Assembly (NCBI GenBank): GCA_000435615.1
Contig: FR881992.1
Location: 1-15,260, forward strand
Direction of reading: 5' to 3'
Length of the DNA: 15,260 bases
DNA from: Firmicutes bacterium CAG:238
GTDB lineage: Bacteria; Bacillota; Clostridia; Peptostreptococcales; Anaerovoracaceae
The notes below the pieces were generated by a model. The model saw only the letters and a program-made list of their open reading frames with translations, did not search any database and had not been told where the DNA came from. Made by a program: the position numbers and the translations under genes. Shown here piece after piece: positions 1 through 6,022 of the stretch (positions are counted from its first letter, which is position 1; each line of letters opens with the position of its first letter).

Positions 1-2
1 GG

Positions 3-131
3 TAAAAGACCGCAGAGGCTGCTGCATAGGGTGGATTTCCCGCTTCCGTTTTTGCCTACGATCTTGTATGGCGGAGGATATGGGACTCGAACCAAGCCAT
101 GATCTTGAAAACCGCAGAAAACTTTCGTTTT
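3..131 (-). pseudogene. Remnant or edge-truncated fragment of an ABC-transporter ATPase (Walker A)
   Basis: Read on the minus strand, this open stretch of 43 codons contains a textbook P-loop, IVGKNGSGKSTL (Walker A codons at about 30-56), followed by an S-L-C-G-L-L helix typical of ABC ATPases. Residues just upstream (VPYPPPYK) do not look like the normal beta-strands before Walker A, although a tyrosine-proline pair would suit the A-loop. An in-frame TAA lies at 132-134. No ATG and no Shine-Dalgarno site lies between that stop and the P-loop; a TTG at 93-95 is the only possible start. The gene therefore lacks a normal N-terminus and looks broken, unless it starts at that TTG. The rest lies left of the window, so Walker B and the signature motif cannot be checked. 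P-loop identity is seen directly; pseudogene status is inference. Confidence 0.5.
69..93 (-). other. Sequence resembling a tRNA 3' end (possible tRNA remnant or att-like scar)
   Basis: On the minus strand this segment reads like the last third of a tRNA: a TTCGAGT T-loop, CCCAT for the 3' side of a T-stem, ATCCTCC for an acceptor 3' strand, a G discriminator and an encoded CCA. The pattern best resembles serine or selenocysteine tRNAs. The 5' T-stem strand is imperfect (an ATGG is separated from GG by an extra CTT), and no GGAGGAT acceptor 5' strand, D-arm or anticodon arm lies upstream on that strand. It is thus not a functional tRNA. It overlaps the frame of the ABC-ATPase fragment, so coincidence is possible. 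Confidence 0.3.
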
Positions 132-134
132 TTA

Positions 135-510
135 GAAAACACAATATCATATGAAACAAGGCTATCGGACCGCTTACATAAGAAAGTTAGCTGCGCGATA
201 GCCCCTGAAGGACATTCATTATAATGAGATTCGGCTTTTCACATGGCTATGCTGAAGTCGTTCGCTTTCGGTAAGCTGTGAGACCTTAACCCCCTTATTC
301 TTGGCATACTGCATTAGGGCGCGAAGAACCATCGTTTTTTCCATTTGACTGAGCATAATCGGTTCAGACGTCCTTTCGAGGGATTTCCTATTTGTGATAT
401 CAAATTTTCGTAAATGTCGAAAACTTCGAAAGGCAAGGTACGACACAGATAAGAACTTTCTAAAAAGAATCCTGCGTTTCTGAAATGTGCAAAGTTAGAT
501 TGGCTATAAA
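135..510. other. Gene-poor, probably decayed region
   Basis: No convincing gene is visible here. Two minus-strand frames stay open (219-446 and 314-514), but neither start has a recognisable ribosome binding site, they overlap each other, and I recognise neither product. The part of the first frame after its internal Met at about 356 (MEKTMVLRALMQYAKNKG and onward) looks more protein-like than the rest and could be a fragment of a dead gene. The stretch also holds an inverted repeat at 160-203. Together with the broken ABC fragment to the left, this suggests a degraded locus. Confidence 0.35.
160..203. repeat. 8-bp perfect inverted repeat (GGCTATCG / CGATAGCC)
   Basis: Arms at 160-167 and 196-203 are perfectly complementary and enclose 28 bases. 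No T-tract follows on either strand at terminator distance, so it is not an obvious intrinsic terminator. Function unknown. Confidence 0.4.
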
Positions 511-566
511 ACAAAGGGGGGCTGTGCCCTAACGGTTATTTTCCGTTAATGCGACAGCCCCTTTGC
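511..566 (-). terminator. Long stem-loop terminator, probably for the MltG-like gene
   Basis: The arms AAAGGGG(GG)CTGT (513-525) and ACAGCCCCTTT (554-564) pair with a two-base bulge. An inner hairpin TAACGG/CCGTTA (530-535 and 543-548) sits inside the loop. On the minus strand the stem is followed by GTTTTAT, fitting termination of the gene whose stop lies at 579. Confidence 0.75.
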
Positions 567-578
567 TCTCATAAGAGA

Positions 579-1124
579 TCAGCTCCAGTTAATCTTGCGT
601 GCAACCTGAGCTTTGGTGGAACCCTTCGCGAAAGTGAAGGTTCCCGCGCTGACTTTTTCGTGGTCAAGCCCCAGACCGTCACAGGCACTCTGATATTCAG
701 CATAGTCGCTGAACAGCCCTGCGTCAATCAGGCACTGAACGGCAGCCGAAGCCGTTGTTCCCGTGACATCCACTTCCACATCTTTTGAAAGCTTGCCGTC
801 AACCCAAAGCTGGGCAGGCTGAGCGGGATTCGTATTATCGCCGCCCGTCGTGCCGGAATTATCGTTATTGTCGGCTCCGGTATTGTCTGCAGGCATATCG
901 CCGGTGTTCGTATCATCCGGCTGCGTGCCGCCTCCGATTGGCCTTTTTAAAGACGGGGCATCAGCATTTTTTTCACCAGCCGGGTCATCCGCATTTATCA
1001 ATTCCTTCGGATACTGGAGAATCACATCCATTCTCCAAGCTATAATCAAAGCCGCCGCTGCAAGAATCAGGGCCGCTATAATAATATCATTTTTATCGTA
1101 AATAAAATCTTTCAGCTTTTTCAT
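579..1124 (-). CDS. Membrane-anchored protein with YceG/MltG-like C-terminal domain, no catalytic domain
   Basis: The 181-residue product starts with a short cytoplasmic basic stretch and one hydrophobic helix (about residues 12-31). A long Asn/Asp/Gly/Thr-rich low-complexity linker follows (about 45-105), then a compact C-terminal domain of about 70 residues. That domain has the pattern T-x-x-A-x-x-x-L-x-x-A-G-L-F, later A-G-T-F-x-x-x-x-G-S-T and A-x-K-I. This resembles the LysM-like subdomain of the endolytic transglycosylase MltG/YceG, but full MltG is usually about twice as long and the catalytic region is absent. I infer an extracytoplasmic, possibly peptidoglycan-associated role. The start is supported by a GGAGGGG ribosome binding site just upstream. 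It is monocistronic, with its own promoter and terminator. Family assignment is by pattern recognition only. Confidence 0.65.
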   Translation of the reverse strand: MKKLKDFIYDKNDIIIAALILAAAALIIAWRMDVILQYPKELINADDPAGEKNADAPSLKRPIGGGTQPDDTNTGDMPADNTGADNNDNSGTTGGDNTNPAQPAQLWVDGKLSKDVEVDVTGTTASAAVQCLIDAGLFSDYAEYQSACDGLGLDHEKVSAGTFTFAKGSTKAQVARKINWS

Positions 1125-1161
1125 TTTCCCCTCCGTAAGCAGTACTAAAAACTACTCATAT

Positions 1162-1190
1162 ATTTTAACACATTTAGACTTTTTTCTCAA
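1162..1190 (-). promoter_or_regulatory. Sigma-A-type promoter of the MltG-like gene
   Basis: On the minus strand TTGAGA (1190-1185) and TAAAAT (1167-1162) are separated by exactly 17 bases. The predicted start point is near 1155, about 30 bases before the gene's ATG. The -35 region abuts the upstream region of the plus-strand promoter, so the two divergent promoters sit back to back. Confidence 0.65.
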
Positions 1191-1202
1191 GGTGTTTTGT
1201 TG

Positions 1203-1208
1203 TATAAT
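1203..1208 (+). promoter_or_regulatory. -10 element (TATAAT) of a leaderless transcript
   Basis: A perfect TATAAT lies only six bases before the ATG of the pseudouridine synthase gene, so transcription should start at or next to the A of that ATG. The matching -35 region (about 1180-1185) is only a T-run and is weak. No Shine-Dalgarno sequence lies between the -10 box and the ATG. Confidence 0.6.
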
Positions 1209-1214
1209 GGTTCT

Positions 1215-2198
1215 ATGTTTAAAATTGAGATAACAGAGAATCAAGCGAACCAAAGGCTTGACAGATTTTTAAAAAAATATTTTAACAACGCCTCCCTTGG
1301 GACAATCTATAAACTGATACGCAAAGACGTCAAGGTGAACGGCAAAAGGGCAAATGAAAGCACCCTGCTTGCAAACGGCGACGAACTCACGCTCTACATC
1401 AGCGACGAAACCGCGGCGGGGCTTCGGAAGGAAAAGAGGCGCGTCAAAGTGAAGAAGCAGTTTAAGATTGCTTACGAAGACGACGATCTTTTGATTGTCG
1501 AAAAACCTTTCGGGCTGCTCACACACGGCGATCGCACGGAGAAGAAAAACCACCTTGCAAACCAGGTAATCGATTATCTGATTGAAAAAGGCGACTATAA
1601 TCCGCGGACGGAAACCACATTTGTGCCGGCGCCTGCAAACCGGCTCGACCGCAACACGACCGGGCTTGTGATTTTCGGCAAGAACGCGGCGGCACTCCAG
1701 AAGCTGAACCGCATCATACGCGAAAAAGATCAAATCCATAAACTCTACCTTACCATAGTGGCAGGAGATCTTGAGAGACCGGTGCGCCTGCGGGCGAAGA
1801 TGACCAAAGACGAGACGAAGAACGTGGTGAGTGTGCTTTCTGAAGAGGGAGAAGGCAAGTTCATGGAAACCGTGGCAAGGCCGCTTATGCACGCAAATTG
1901 GAAGGGCAGAGAATACACGCTGACGGAAGTGGAGATTTTGACAGGCAGAACGCACCAGATTCGCGCACACCTTGCAAAGGCGGGCTATCCGGTAATCGGC
2001 GATGTCAAATACGGTGACAGAAAAGTCAATGCGGTTATGGAAAAGGAGTTTGGGCTTACGACGCAGCTTCTTCATGCCTATAAACTGGTTTTCGAGCCCG
2101 ACGCAGTTGAAGATGGATTTCCGGAGACTGTCGAATCAACGCTTCCTCCGGATTTTGAACGAATAAAACAGACTATTTTTGGAAATAATACGAGGTGA
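1215..2198 (+). CDS. RluA/RluD-family ribosomal large-subunit pseudouridine synthase
   Basis: The 327-residue protein has an S4-type RNA-binding domain at residues 1-63 and a pseudouridine synthase domain after it. The catalytic motif R-L-D-x-x-T-T-G is at about 143-150, with Asp145 as the expected nucleophile. A conserved TGRTHQIR segment and the GYPVIGDVKYG segment follow toward the C-terminus. The family isomerises specific uridines in 23S rRNA; the target site cannot be told from sequence. I chose ATG 1215: homologues begin close to this M-F-K-I-E-I start, whereas the upstream in-frame TTG at 1197 would overlap the promoter -10 box. It heads an operon, with the signal peptidase gene starting four bases after its stop. 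Confidence 0.93.
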   Translation: MFKIEITENQANQRLDRFLKKYFNNASLGTIYKLIRKDVKVNGKRANESTLLANGDELTLYISDETAAGLRKEKRRVKVKKQFKIAYEDDDLLIVEKPFGLLTHGDRTEKKNHLANQVIDYLIEKGDYNPRTETTFVPAPANRLDRNTTGLVIFGKNAAALQKLNRIIREKDQIHKLYLTIVAGDLERPVRLRAKMTKDETKNVVSVLSEEGEGKFMETVARPLMHANWKGREYTLTEVEILTGRTHQIRAHLAKAGYPVIGDVKYGDRKVNAVMEKEFGLTTQLLHAYKLVFEPDAVEDGFPETVESTLPPDFERIKQTIFGNNTR

Positions 2199-2202
2199 CA
2201 AG

Positions 2203-2727
2203 ATGATGAAAAATATACTCGAATGGGTGAAAGATATATTGATTGCGGTTGTGATTGCAGGTGTGATTCTTTTGTTTCTCAAGCCGATTATCATACAGCA
2301 GCACTCCATGGAACCGAACTTCCAGCCGGGTGATTATGTGATAACAAGCCGTCAGGCATATACGCTTTTCGGCGAACCTGAAAGAGGGGACATTATCGTT
2401 TTCAAGTCCCAACTTTTGGATGAAGAAGGAAACGAAAAAAATCTCATCAAGAGAATTATCGCGCTGCCGGGTGATACAATCGAAATCAAAGCGGGCTACA
2501 CATATGTAAACGGTGAAAAAATCGACGAACCGTACGTTGCCGAGCAGGGCATTTCGGGCGAAATGGATGCGATTACGATTCCGGAAGGACAATTCTTCGT
2601 TATGGGCGACAACCGCGGCGTCAGCGAAGACAGCCGTTCGGCGAGAGTCGGAACCGTTTCCGAGGATTCGCTGGTAGGTAAAGTGGTGCTCAGGCTGTAC
2701 CCGTTCAGCAAAATCGAGAAATTCTAA
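2203..2727 (+). CDS. lepB: Type I signal peptidase (active form)
   Basis: The 174-residue protein is a short Gram-positive SipS/SipT-type enzyme that cleaves signal peptides from exported proteins outside the membrane. One N-terminal membrane anchor (about residues 11-31) is followed by box B, H-S-M-E-P, with catalytic Ser35. Box D, K-R-I-I-A-L-P-G-D, carries the general-base Lys83, and box E reads GDNRGVSEDSR (about 135-145). All catalytic parts are present. A GAGGTG site at 2192-2197 serves ATG 2203 or ATG 2206, so the exact first Met is open. It follows rluA by four bases and precedes a degenerate paralogue by 21 bases. Confidence 0.96.
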   Translation: MMKNILEWVKDILIAVVIAGVILLFLKPIIIQQHSMEPNFQPGDYVITSRQAYTLFGEPERGDIIVFKSQLLDEEGNEKNLIKRIIALPGDTIEIKAGYTYVNGEKIDEPYVAEQGISGEMDAITIPEGQFFVMGDNRGVSEDSRSARVGTVSEDSLVGKVVLRLYPFSKIEKF

Positions 2728-2748
2728 ACAAAACGGGAGGCTGAGGTC

Positions 2749-3123
2749 TTGGCGAAATTTTTTCTGAGAACAGGTTCGGCAATCGTCGGAATTGTTTTGG
2801 CAATCGTGCTGTATATGAACTTCGGGATTTTTGAAATCAAAACCGTTTTCATGTATCCGGCACTCAAGCCGGGGCAGCATGTGCTGATTCACAAGACCTC
2901 GGCAGAGCAAATCAGTATCGGAGATTTGGTACTTTTCGAAGTGCCCTTTTATGATTTTGACACGCAGGAGGGAATGCTGGCGGTACGCAGGGTGTCCGGG
3001 ATAAAGGACGGCACGCTACGGCTGGAATGCGATGCACCGGCGGTGGCGAAAGATGTTTTGGCGGTGGACGAAGAGAGCGTTAGGGGAAAGGTGATTTTAT
3101 GGCAAAAAAAGAACGAAAGCTAG
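2749..3123 (+). CDS. Signal-peptidase-I-like protein lacking the catalytic dyad (probable pseudoenzyme)
   Basis: The 124-residue protein has one N-terminal membrane helix (about residues 10-25) and aligns with the signal peptidase encoded just upstream. Where the active enzyme has S-M-E-P-N-F-Q-P-G-D, this one has F-M-Y-P-A-L-K-P-G-Q, so the serine is Phe34. Where the active enzyme has I-K-R-I, this one has V-R-R-V, so the lysine is Arg80. The GDN...SxDSR box is missing, yet the final box is recognisable (S-V-R-G-K-V-I-L-W matching S-L-V-G-K-V-V-L-R). The frame is intact, with a GGGAGG site eight bases before a TTG start, and it overlaps smpB by 25 bases. It therefore looks maintained rather than decayed. 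A regulatory or substrate-binding role is inference. Confidence 0.75.
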   Translation: MAKFFLRTGSAIVGIVLAIVLYMNFGIFEIKTVFMYPALKPGQHVLIHKTSAEQISIGDLVLFEVPFYDFDTQEGMLAVRRVSGIKDGTLRLECDAPAVAKDVLAVDEESVRGKVILWQKKNES

Positions 3124-3563
3124 TGGCAAACAACAAAAAGGCTTATCACGATTTTTTTATAGAAGAAACATATGAGGCGGGCATTGTGCTGACCGGCACC
3201 GAAATCAAGTCGGTGCGCCAGGGAAAAGTCAGCATTAAGGAAAGCTACGCGAGAATCAGGGACGGCGAAATGATGCTTTACGGCATGAACATCAGCCCGT
3301 ATGAGCAGGGCAACCGCTTCAATGTGGACCCGCTCAGAGAGAGAAAGCTTTTGTTACATAAGCAGGAAATAAGGAAGCTCATCGGACAGACGACGCTGAA
3401 GGGGCTGACGATTGTTCCGCTTAAAGTATATATTAATGAAGAGGGCCGCGCCAAGGTTGAAATCGGGCTTGCACGAGGCAAGAAAAATTACGACAAGCGT
3501 GAGGACATCGCAAAGCGTGATGCAAAGCGCGACATGGATCGCCGCATGAAAACGCGCGGGTGA
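3099..3563 (+). CDS. smpB: SsrA-binding protein SmpB
   Basis: The 154-residue product matches SmpB in length and landmarks: N-K-K-A-Y-H-D-F-F near the N-terminus, the T-G-T-E-I-K-S-V-R-Q-G-K segment (about 33-44), and a basic C-terminal tail G-K-K-N-Y-D-K-R-E that ends in a lysine/arginine-rich helix. SmpB binds tmRNA and guides it into ribosomes stalled on broken mRNAs, starting trans-translation. The start overlaps the end of the preceding gene by 25 bases and has a GGGGAAAGGTG site upstream, suggesting translational coupling. Its RNA partner is encoded immediately downstream, a common Gram-positive arrangement. Confidence 0.97.
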   Translation: MAKKERKLVANNKKAYHDFFIEETYEAGIVLTGTEIKSVRQGKVSIKESYARIRDGEMMLYGMNISPYEQGNRFNVDPLRERKLLLHKQEIRKLIGQTTLKGLTIVPLKVYINEEGRAKVEIGLARGKKNYDKREDIAKRDAKRDMDRRMKTRG

Positions 3564-3593
3564 TGTAACCTTTTTGCCTTCAAAACGGAGTTA
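3564..3593 (+). promoter_or_regulatory. ECF-like promoter element upstream of ssrA (TGTAAC-N16-CGGAGTTA)
   Basis: TGTAAC (3564-3569) and CGGAGTTA (3586-3593) are separated by 16 bases. The same two motifs with the same spacing occur at 11596-11625, and about 30 of 37 positions match between the copies. A TGTAAC-type -35 with a CG-starting -10 resembles ECF sigma promoters rather than sigma-A. It starts directly after the smpB stop and could transcribe ssrA with a leader of about 45 bases. A GCTC-GAAA-GAGC hairpin lies in that leader at 3608-3619. Confidence 0.45.
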
Positions 3594-3644
3594 TTAATGA
3601 GAGAGGCGCTCGAAAGAGCACAGATTTTGACATTATAGGAACAA

Positions 3645-4018
3645 GGGGATGTAAAGGTTTCGACGGGGGTGTAGAAGCCGGATAAGCGAGCGGTAGTTGG
3701 CTCAGACTACCTTAAAAAGGGCCCGTTAAATATAAACGCTAAAAATAACAACAATTTCGCATTAGCAGCATAGTTCTGCAGCGCCTAAGGCGCGACGCGC
3801 GTCGGCCACAGCTCACCCGTAGGCTGTGATACCGGCGTCGACTATACGGGAAAACCTGCAGGGAGTTCTCGGTACCTCGCAGGGAACAACGAGATAGCCG
3901 ACATGGCAGCATGTTAATGGGCGGCCACGGAGGCGAAATTTTAAAACATTGACTGCGCTCGGAGAAAGTCCTGTGGAAATGCTTTCGGACGCGAGTTCGA
4001 CTCTCGCCATCTCCACCA
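3645..4018 (+). ncRNA. ssrA: Transfer-messenger RNA (tmRNA)
   Basis: The 5' end GGGGATG pairs with CATCTCC at the 3' end, followed by ACCA with encoded CCA. Near the 5' end is GGTTTCGACGGGG, the conserved tmRNA start, and near the 3' end the T-arm GCGAGTTCGACTCTCGC. The tag reading frame runs from about 3738 to the TAG at 3771-3773 and encodes A-K-N-N-N-N-F-A-L-A-A, ending in the usual ALAA degradation signal. Taking GCT 3738 as the resume codon is inference. The 374-base length is normal for the one-piece form. The RNA frees ribosomes stalled on damaged mRNAs together with SmpB, encoded just upstream. Confidence 0.97.
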
Positions 4019-4025
4019 CAACCCG

Positions 4026-4056
4026 GCCCGGAATACGAAAAGTGTTCCGGGCTTTT
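4026..4056 (+). terminator. Intrinsic terminator of ssrA
   Basis: GCCCGGAATAC (4026-4036) pairs with GTGTTCCGGGC (4042-4052), an 11-bp stem with one G-U, over a GAAAA loop, followed by TTTT. It ends only nine bases before the ribosome binding site of the next gene. Confidence 0.85.
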
Positions 4057-4078
4057 CAAAAGATAGGAGAATAATAAC

Positions 4079-5074
4079 ATGCTGAAAGTCGGAAAATTAG
4101 ACAACGCGCTGCTTTCAAAGGCGGTTATCAACAGAATAAAATGCAAAAGACCGGAGGTGCTTGTGCATGCCGGAGTCGGAGAGGACTGCGCGGCAATTGA
4201 TTTCGGCGAGTATGAGTGCGTGATGTCAACCGACCCGATTACGGCGTCAGTGAATGACATCGGCAGGCTTTGCATACATATATCCGCAAACGATATCGCC
4301 TCAAATGGGATAGAACCAATTGGGATTCTGCTGGCGGTGATGCTGCCGGAAGGAACGACCGAAGAGGATATCACCCACATTATGGGACAAGCTGCTGAGA
4401 CAGCGGCGGAATGCAACATCGAAATCATAGGCGGACACACGGAAATCACCAAAGCCGTAAACCGTCCGGTGATCGTATCGACCGCAGTCGGCAGAGGCTT
4501 CAAAGGTCAATCGGCATCGGCTTCCGAGATAAAACCGGGAGATGCCATCCTTATGACTAAGACGGCAGGAATTGAGGGAACAGGCATAATTGCCTGTGAC
4601 TATGAAGAGGAACTCAGAGAAGTTTTGAGCGGCGAGGAACTCGAACACGCAAAATCGCTTCTCTCGAAGGTCAGCGTTGTCAAAGACGGAATCATAGCAG
4701 GGCGTATCGGCACGCACGGCATGCACGATGTGACGGAAGGCGGTATTCTCGGAGCTGTATGGGAAATGTGCAGCATCGCAGGAACCGGAGCACGCCTTGA
4801 TGCCGAAGCAATACCTGCAGACGATGTGACACGCAGAATCTGCGAACATTACGACATCAACATGCTTAGACTGATTTCCAGCGGCTCAATGCTTATAATG
4901 ACAGAAGAAGACAAAAAAGAGGAAATCATCAGGGAACTTGCGGCACAGGGAATACCCGCAGCGCAGATAGGAAAAATCGTTCCGAAAGAGGAAGGTTTAT
5001 CCATTTGTGAAGGCGGAAAACAAACCCAAATTGGCCCTCCGGGACCAGACGAATTATACAAAATTGTTAAATAA
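4079..5074 (+). CDS. AIR synthase/HypE-superfamily protein of unknown substrate
   Basis: The 331-residue protein has the two-domain PurM/HypE/SelD/ThiL fold signature. An N-terminal ATP-binding half carries G-E-D-C-A-A-I-D (about 34-41), S-T-D-P-I-T (about 50-55), I-S-A-N-D-I-A-S-N-G (about 68-77) and I-I-G-G-H-T-E (about 118-124). A C-terminal half carries H-D-V-T-E-G-G-I-L-G-A (about 219-229). These enzymes use ATP to activate an oxygen or sulphur atom. The C-terminus ends D-E-L-Y-K-I-V-K and lacks the terminal P-R-I-C of true HypE, no hyp genes are nearby, and length and motifs do not match SelD, so the substrate is unknown. A GGAGA site at 4066-4070 supports ATG 4079. It stands alone right behind the tmRNA terminator with no space for its own promoter. 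Confidence 0.85.
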   Translation: MLKVGKLDNALLSKAVINRIKCKRPEVLVHAGVGEDCAAIDFGEYECVMSTDPITASVNDIGRLCIHISANDIASNGIEPIGILLAVMLPEGTTEEDITHIMGQAAETAAECNIEIIGGHTEITKAVNRPVIVSTAVGRGFKGQSASASEIKPGDAILMTKTAGIEGTGIIACDYEEELREVLSGEELEHAKSLLSKVSVVKDGIIAGRIGTHGMHDVTEGGILGAVWEMCSIAGTGARLDAEAIPADDVTRRICEHYDINMLRLISSGSMLIMTEEDKKEEIIRELAAQGIPAAQIGKIVPKEEGLSICEGGKQTQIGPPGPDELYKIVK

Positions 5075-5130
5075 TTGAATAAAATTTGGTGCAGCCGGAC
5101 ATACTCTTTTGTGAAGAAATAGTGAAAAAC

Positions 5131-5159
5131 TGGACAATTTCAACATTTTCGGGTATAAT
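5131..5159 (+). promoter_or_regulatory. Sigma-A-type promoter of the transglycosylase gene
   Basis: TGGACA (5131-5136) and TATAAT (5154-5159) are spaced 17 bases apart. The leader that follows (about 50 bases) contains a TCTGCGG/CCGCAGA hairpin (5167-5173 and 5185-5191) upstream of the ribosome binding site. Confidence 0.75.
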
Positions 5160-5216
5160 GGAAAAGTCTGCGGGAGAAACCCGTCCGCAGATACTATTTT
5201 GAAAAGAGGAAATATT

Positions 5217-5981
5217 ATGTTTAAAAAACTCATTGCAGTGCTTATGGCATTGGCAGTGGCTGCATGTTCGGCAGTTCCGGTTTACGCTGATTTGGATCAG
5301 GTAACCACCGGAGTTCAGACGGAGCAGCAGACGGCCGAGCCGGCAGGCACCGGAGAAATAGGCAGTACCGGGGAACAAGAACAAGCACCGAACACGAATG
5401 ATTCTGAAAGCGGTCAGAACAGCGGAAACGACCAAACAGGTGAGAACGTAGAACCGGCCGACACGAAGGATCAGGATAAGGACAAAGACAAGGTAAAGAA
5501 ACCGACTAAAAAGAAGATATCAAAATATCAGAAAGGACTTGCCGGATATATTCGCAGCAAGAACCGAAAGCTAAGCAAACAATGGTCAATTACACTCGCC
5601 GGCTATTTCATTAAGTCCGGCAAAAAACACGATATAGATCCGAAAGTTCTCATGGGGCTTGCACTCCGCGAGAGCAACTTCCGTGCAAAGGCAAAGAGCC
5701 GCTACGGATACAAAGGAATGATGCAATGCGGAGATTCCTTTGCGAAGCGATACGGCTATAAGCCGTCGGATTTATACAAGGCAGATGTCAGCATTGAAAT
5801 CGCTGCCAAGTATCTCAAAGCTATGAAGAAACGACACAAAACATACTCAAAAGCGATTTGCTGCTATGTCTGCGGAAGCGGTGCAGTAGCCAGGGGCGTT
5901 CATTCCCGGGAGCCCGGCAGATCGGTGATGAAAGTAAGAAGCAATATTAAAACGTTTCTTAAGAACAACGGATATGTTTAG
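5217..5981 (+). CDS. Secreted lytic transglycosylase (SLT domain)
   Basis: The 254-residue protein has an N-terminal signal peptide (K-K followed by a hydrophobic core to about residue 22). V-Y-A|D at 22-25 fits signal peptidase I; V-A-A-C at 14-17 could instead act as a lipobox, so soluble versus lipoprotein is open. A Thr/Glu/Gly/Gln-rich linker and a Lys/Asp-rich stretch follow (about 30-100). The SLT domain has A-L-R-E-S-N-F with probable catalytic Glu152, then K-G-M-M-Q (about 166-170), and a variant C-Y-V-C-G-S-G-A-V where the family usually has YNxG. Such enzymes cut peptidoglycan glycan strands with 1,6-anhydro formation. The start is ATG 5217 after an AAGAGGA site. The gene is monocistronic. 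Confidence 0.85.
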   Translation: MFKKLIAVLMALAVAACSAVPVYADLDQVTTGVQTEQQTAEPAGTGEIGSTGEQEQAPNTNDSESGQNSGNDQTGENVEPADTKDQDKDKDKVKKPTKKKISKYQKGLAGYIRSKNRKLSKQWSITLAGYFIKSGKKHDIDPKVLMGLALRESNFRAKAKSRYGYKGMMQCGDSFAKRYGYKPSDLYKADVSIEIAAKYLKAMKKRHKTYSKAICCYVCGSGAVARGVHSREPGRSVMKVRSNIKTFLKNNGYV

Positions 5982-5993
5982 CAAAATCGAGAC

Positions 5994-6022
5994 CCCGACT
6001 CATCAGTCGGGTTCTTGTTTTT
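5994..6022 (+). terminator. Intrinsic terminator after the transglycosylase gene
   Basis: CCCGACT (5994-6000), loop CATC and AGTCGGG (6005-6011) form a 7-bp stem followed by TTCTTGTTTTT. The T-tract also supplies the best -35 match (TTGTTT, 6015-6020) for the next promoter. Confidence 0.85.

Noticed and set aside
11..22. CAGAGGCTGCTG shared with 11546-11557, as possible direct repeats of an element
   Set aside because: One copy falls in codons of the ABC-ATPase fragment and the other in a terminator stem; similarity stops after 12 bases, so chance is more likely than an attachment pair.
108..125. CTTGAAA anticodon-loop-like sequence on the plus strand near the tRNA-like segment
   Set aside because: It is on the opposite strand from the T-arm and the flanks do not form an anticodon stem, so it does not support a complete tRNA.
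219..446. Minus-strand open frame of 75 codons in the left region
   Set aside because: No ribosome binding site, no recognisable domain, overlaps another open frame of similar quality and lies in apparently decayed DNA. Kept only as a remark.
1269..2075. Long minus-strand open frame opposite the pseudouridine synthase gene
   Set aside because: It is the antisense shadow of a well-supported gene, cysteine- and histidine-rich in a way typical of reverse-frame translation.
3627..3632. TTGACA just upstream of ssrA as a -35 box
   Set aside because: A 17-base spacer would place the -10 inside the mature tmRNA, so it cannot drive the observed 5' end.
3598..3639. 13-codon frame (MREALERAQILTL) between smpB and ssrA as a leader peptide
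   Set aside because: The ATG lies inside or next to the promoter element with no ribosome binding site, and the segment is better explained as the tmRNA leader.
3739..4503. Minus-strand open frame spanning the tmRNA and the AIR-synthase gene
   Set aside because: It crosses an RNA gene and a terminator on the opposite strand and has no plausible product.
4079..5074. HypE or SelD assignment for the AIR-synthase-like protein
   Set aside because: The protein lacks the C-terminal P-R-I-C of HypE, no hydrogenase genes are nearby, and the motifs do not match SelD well. Only the superfamily can be supported.
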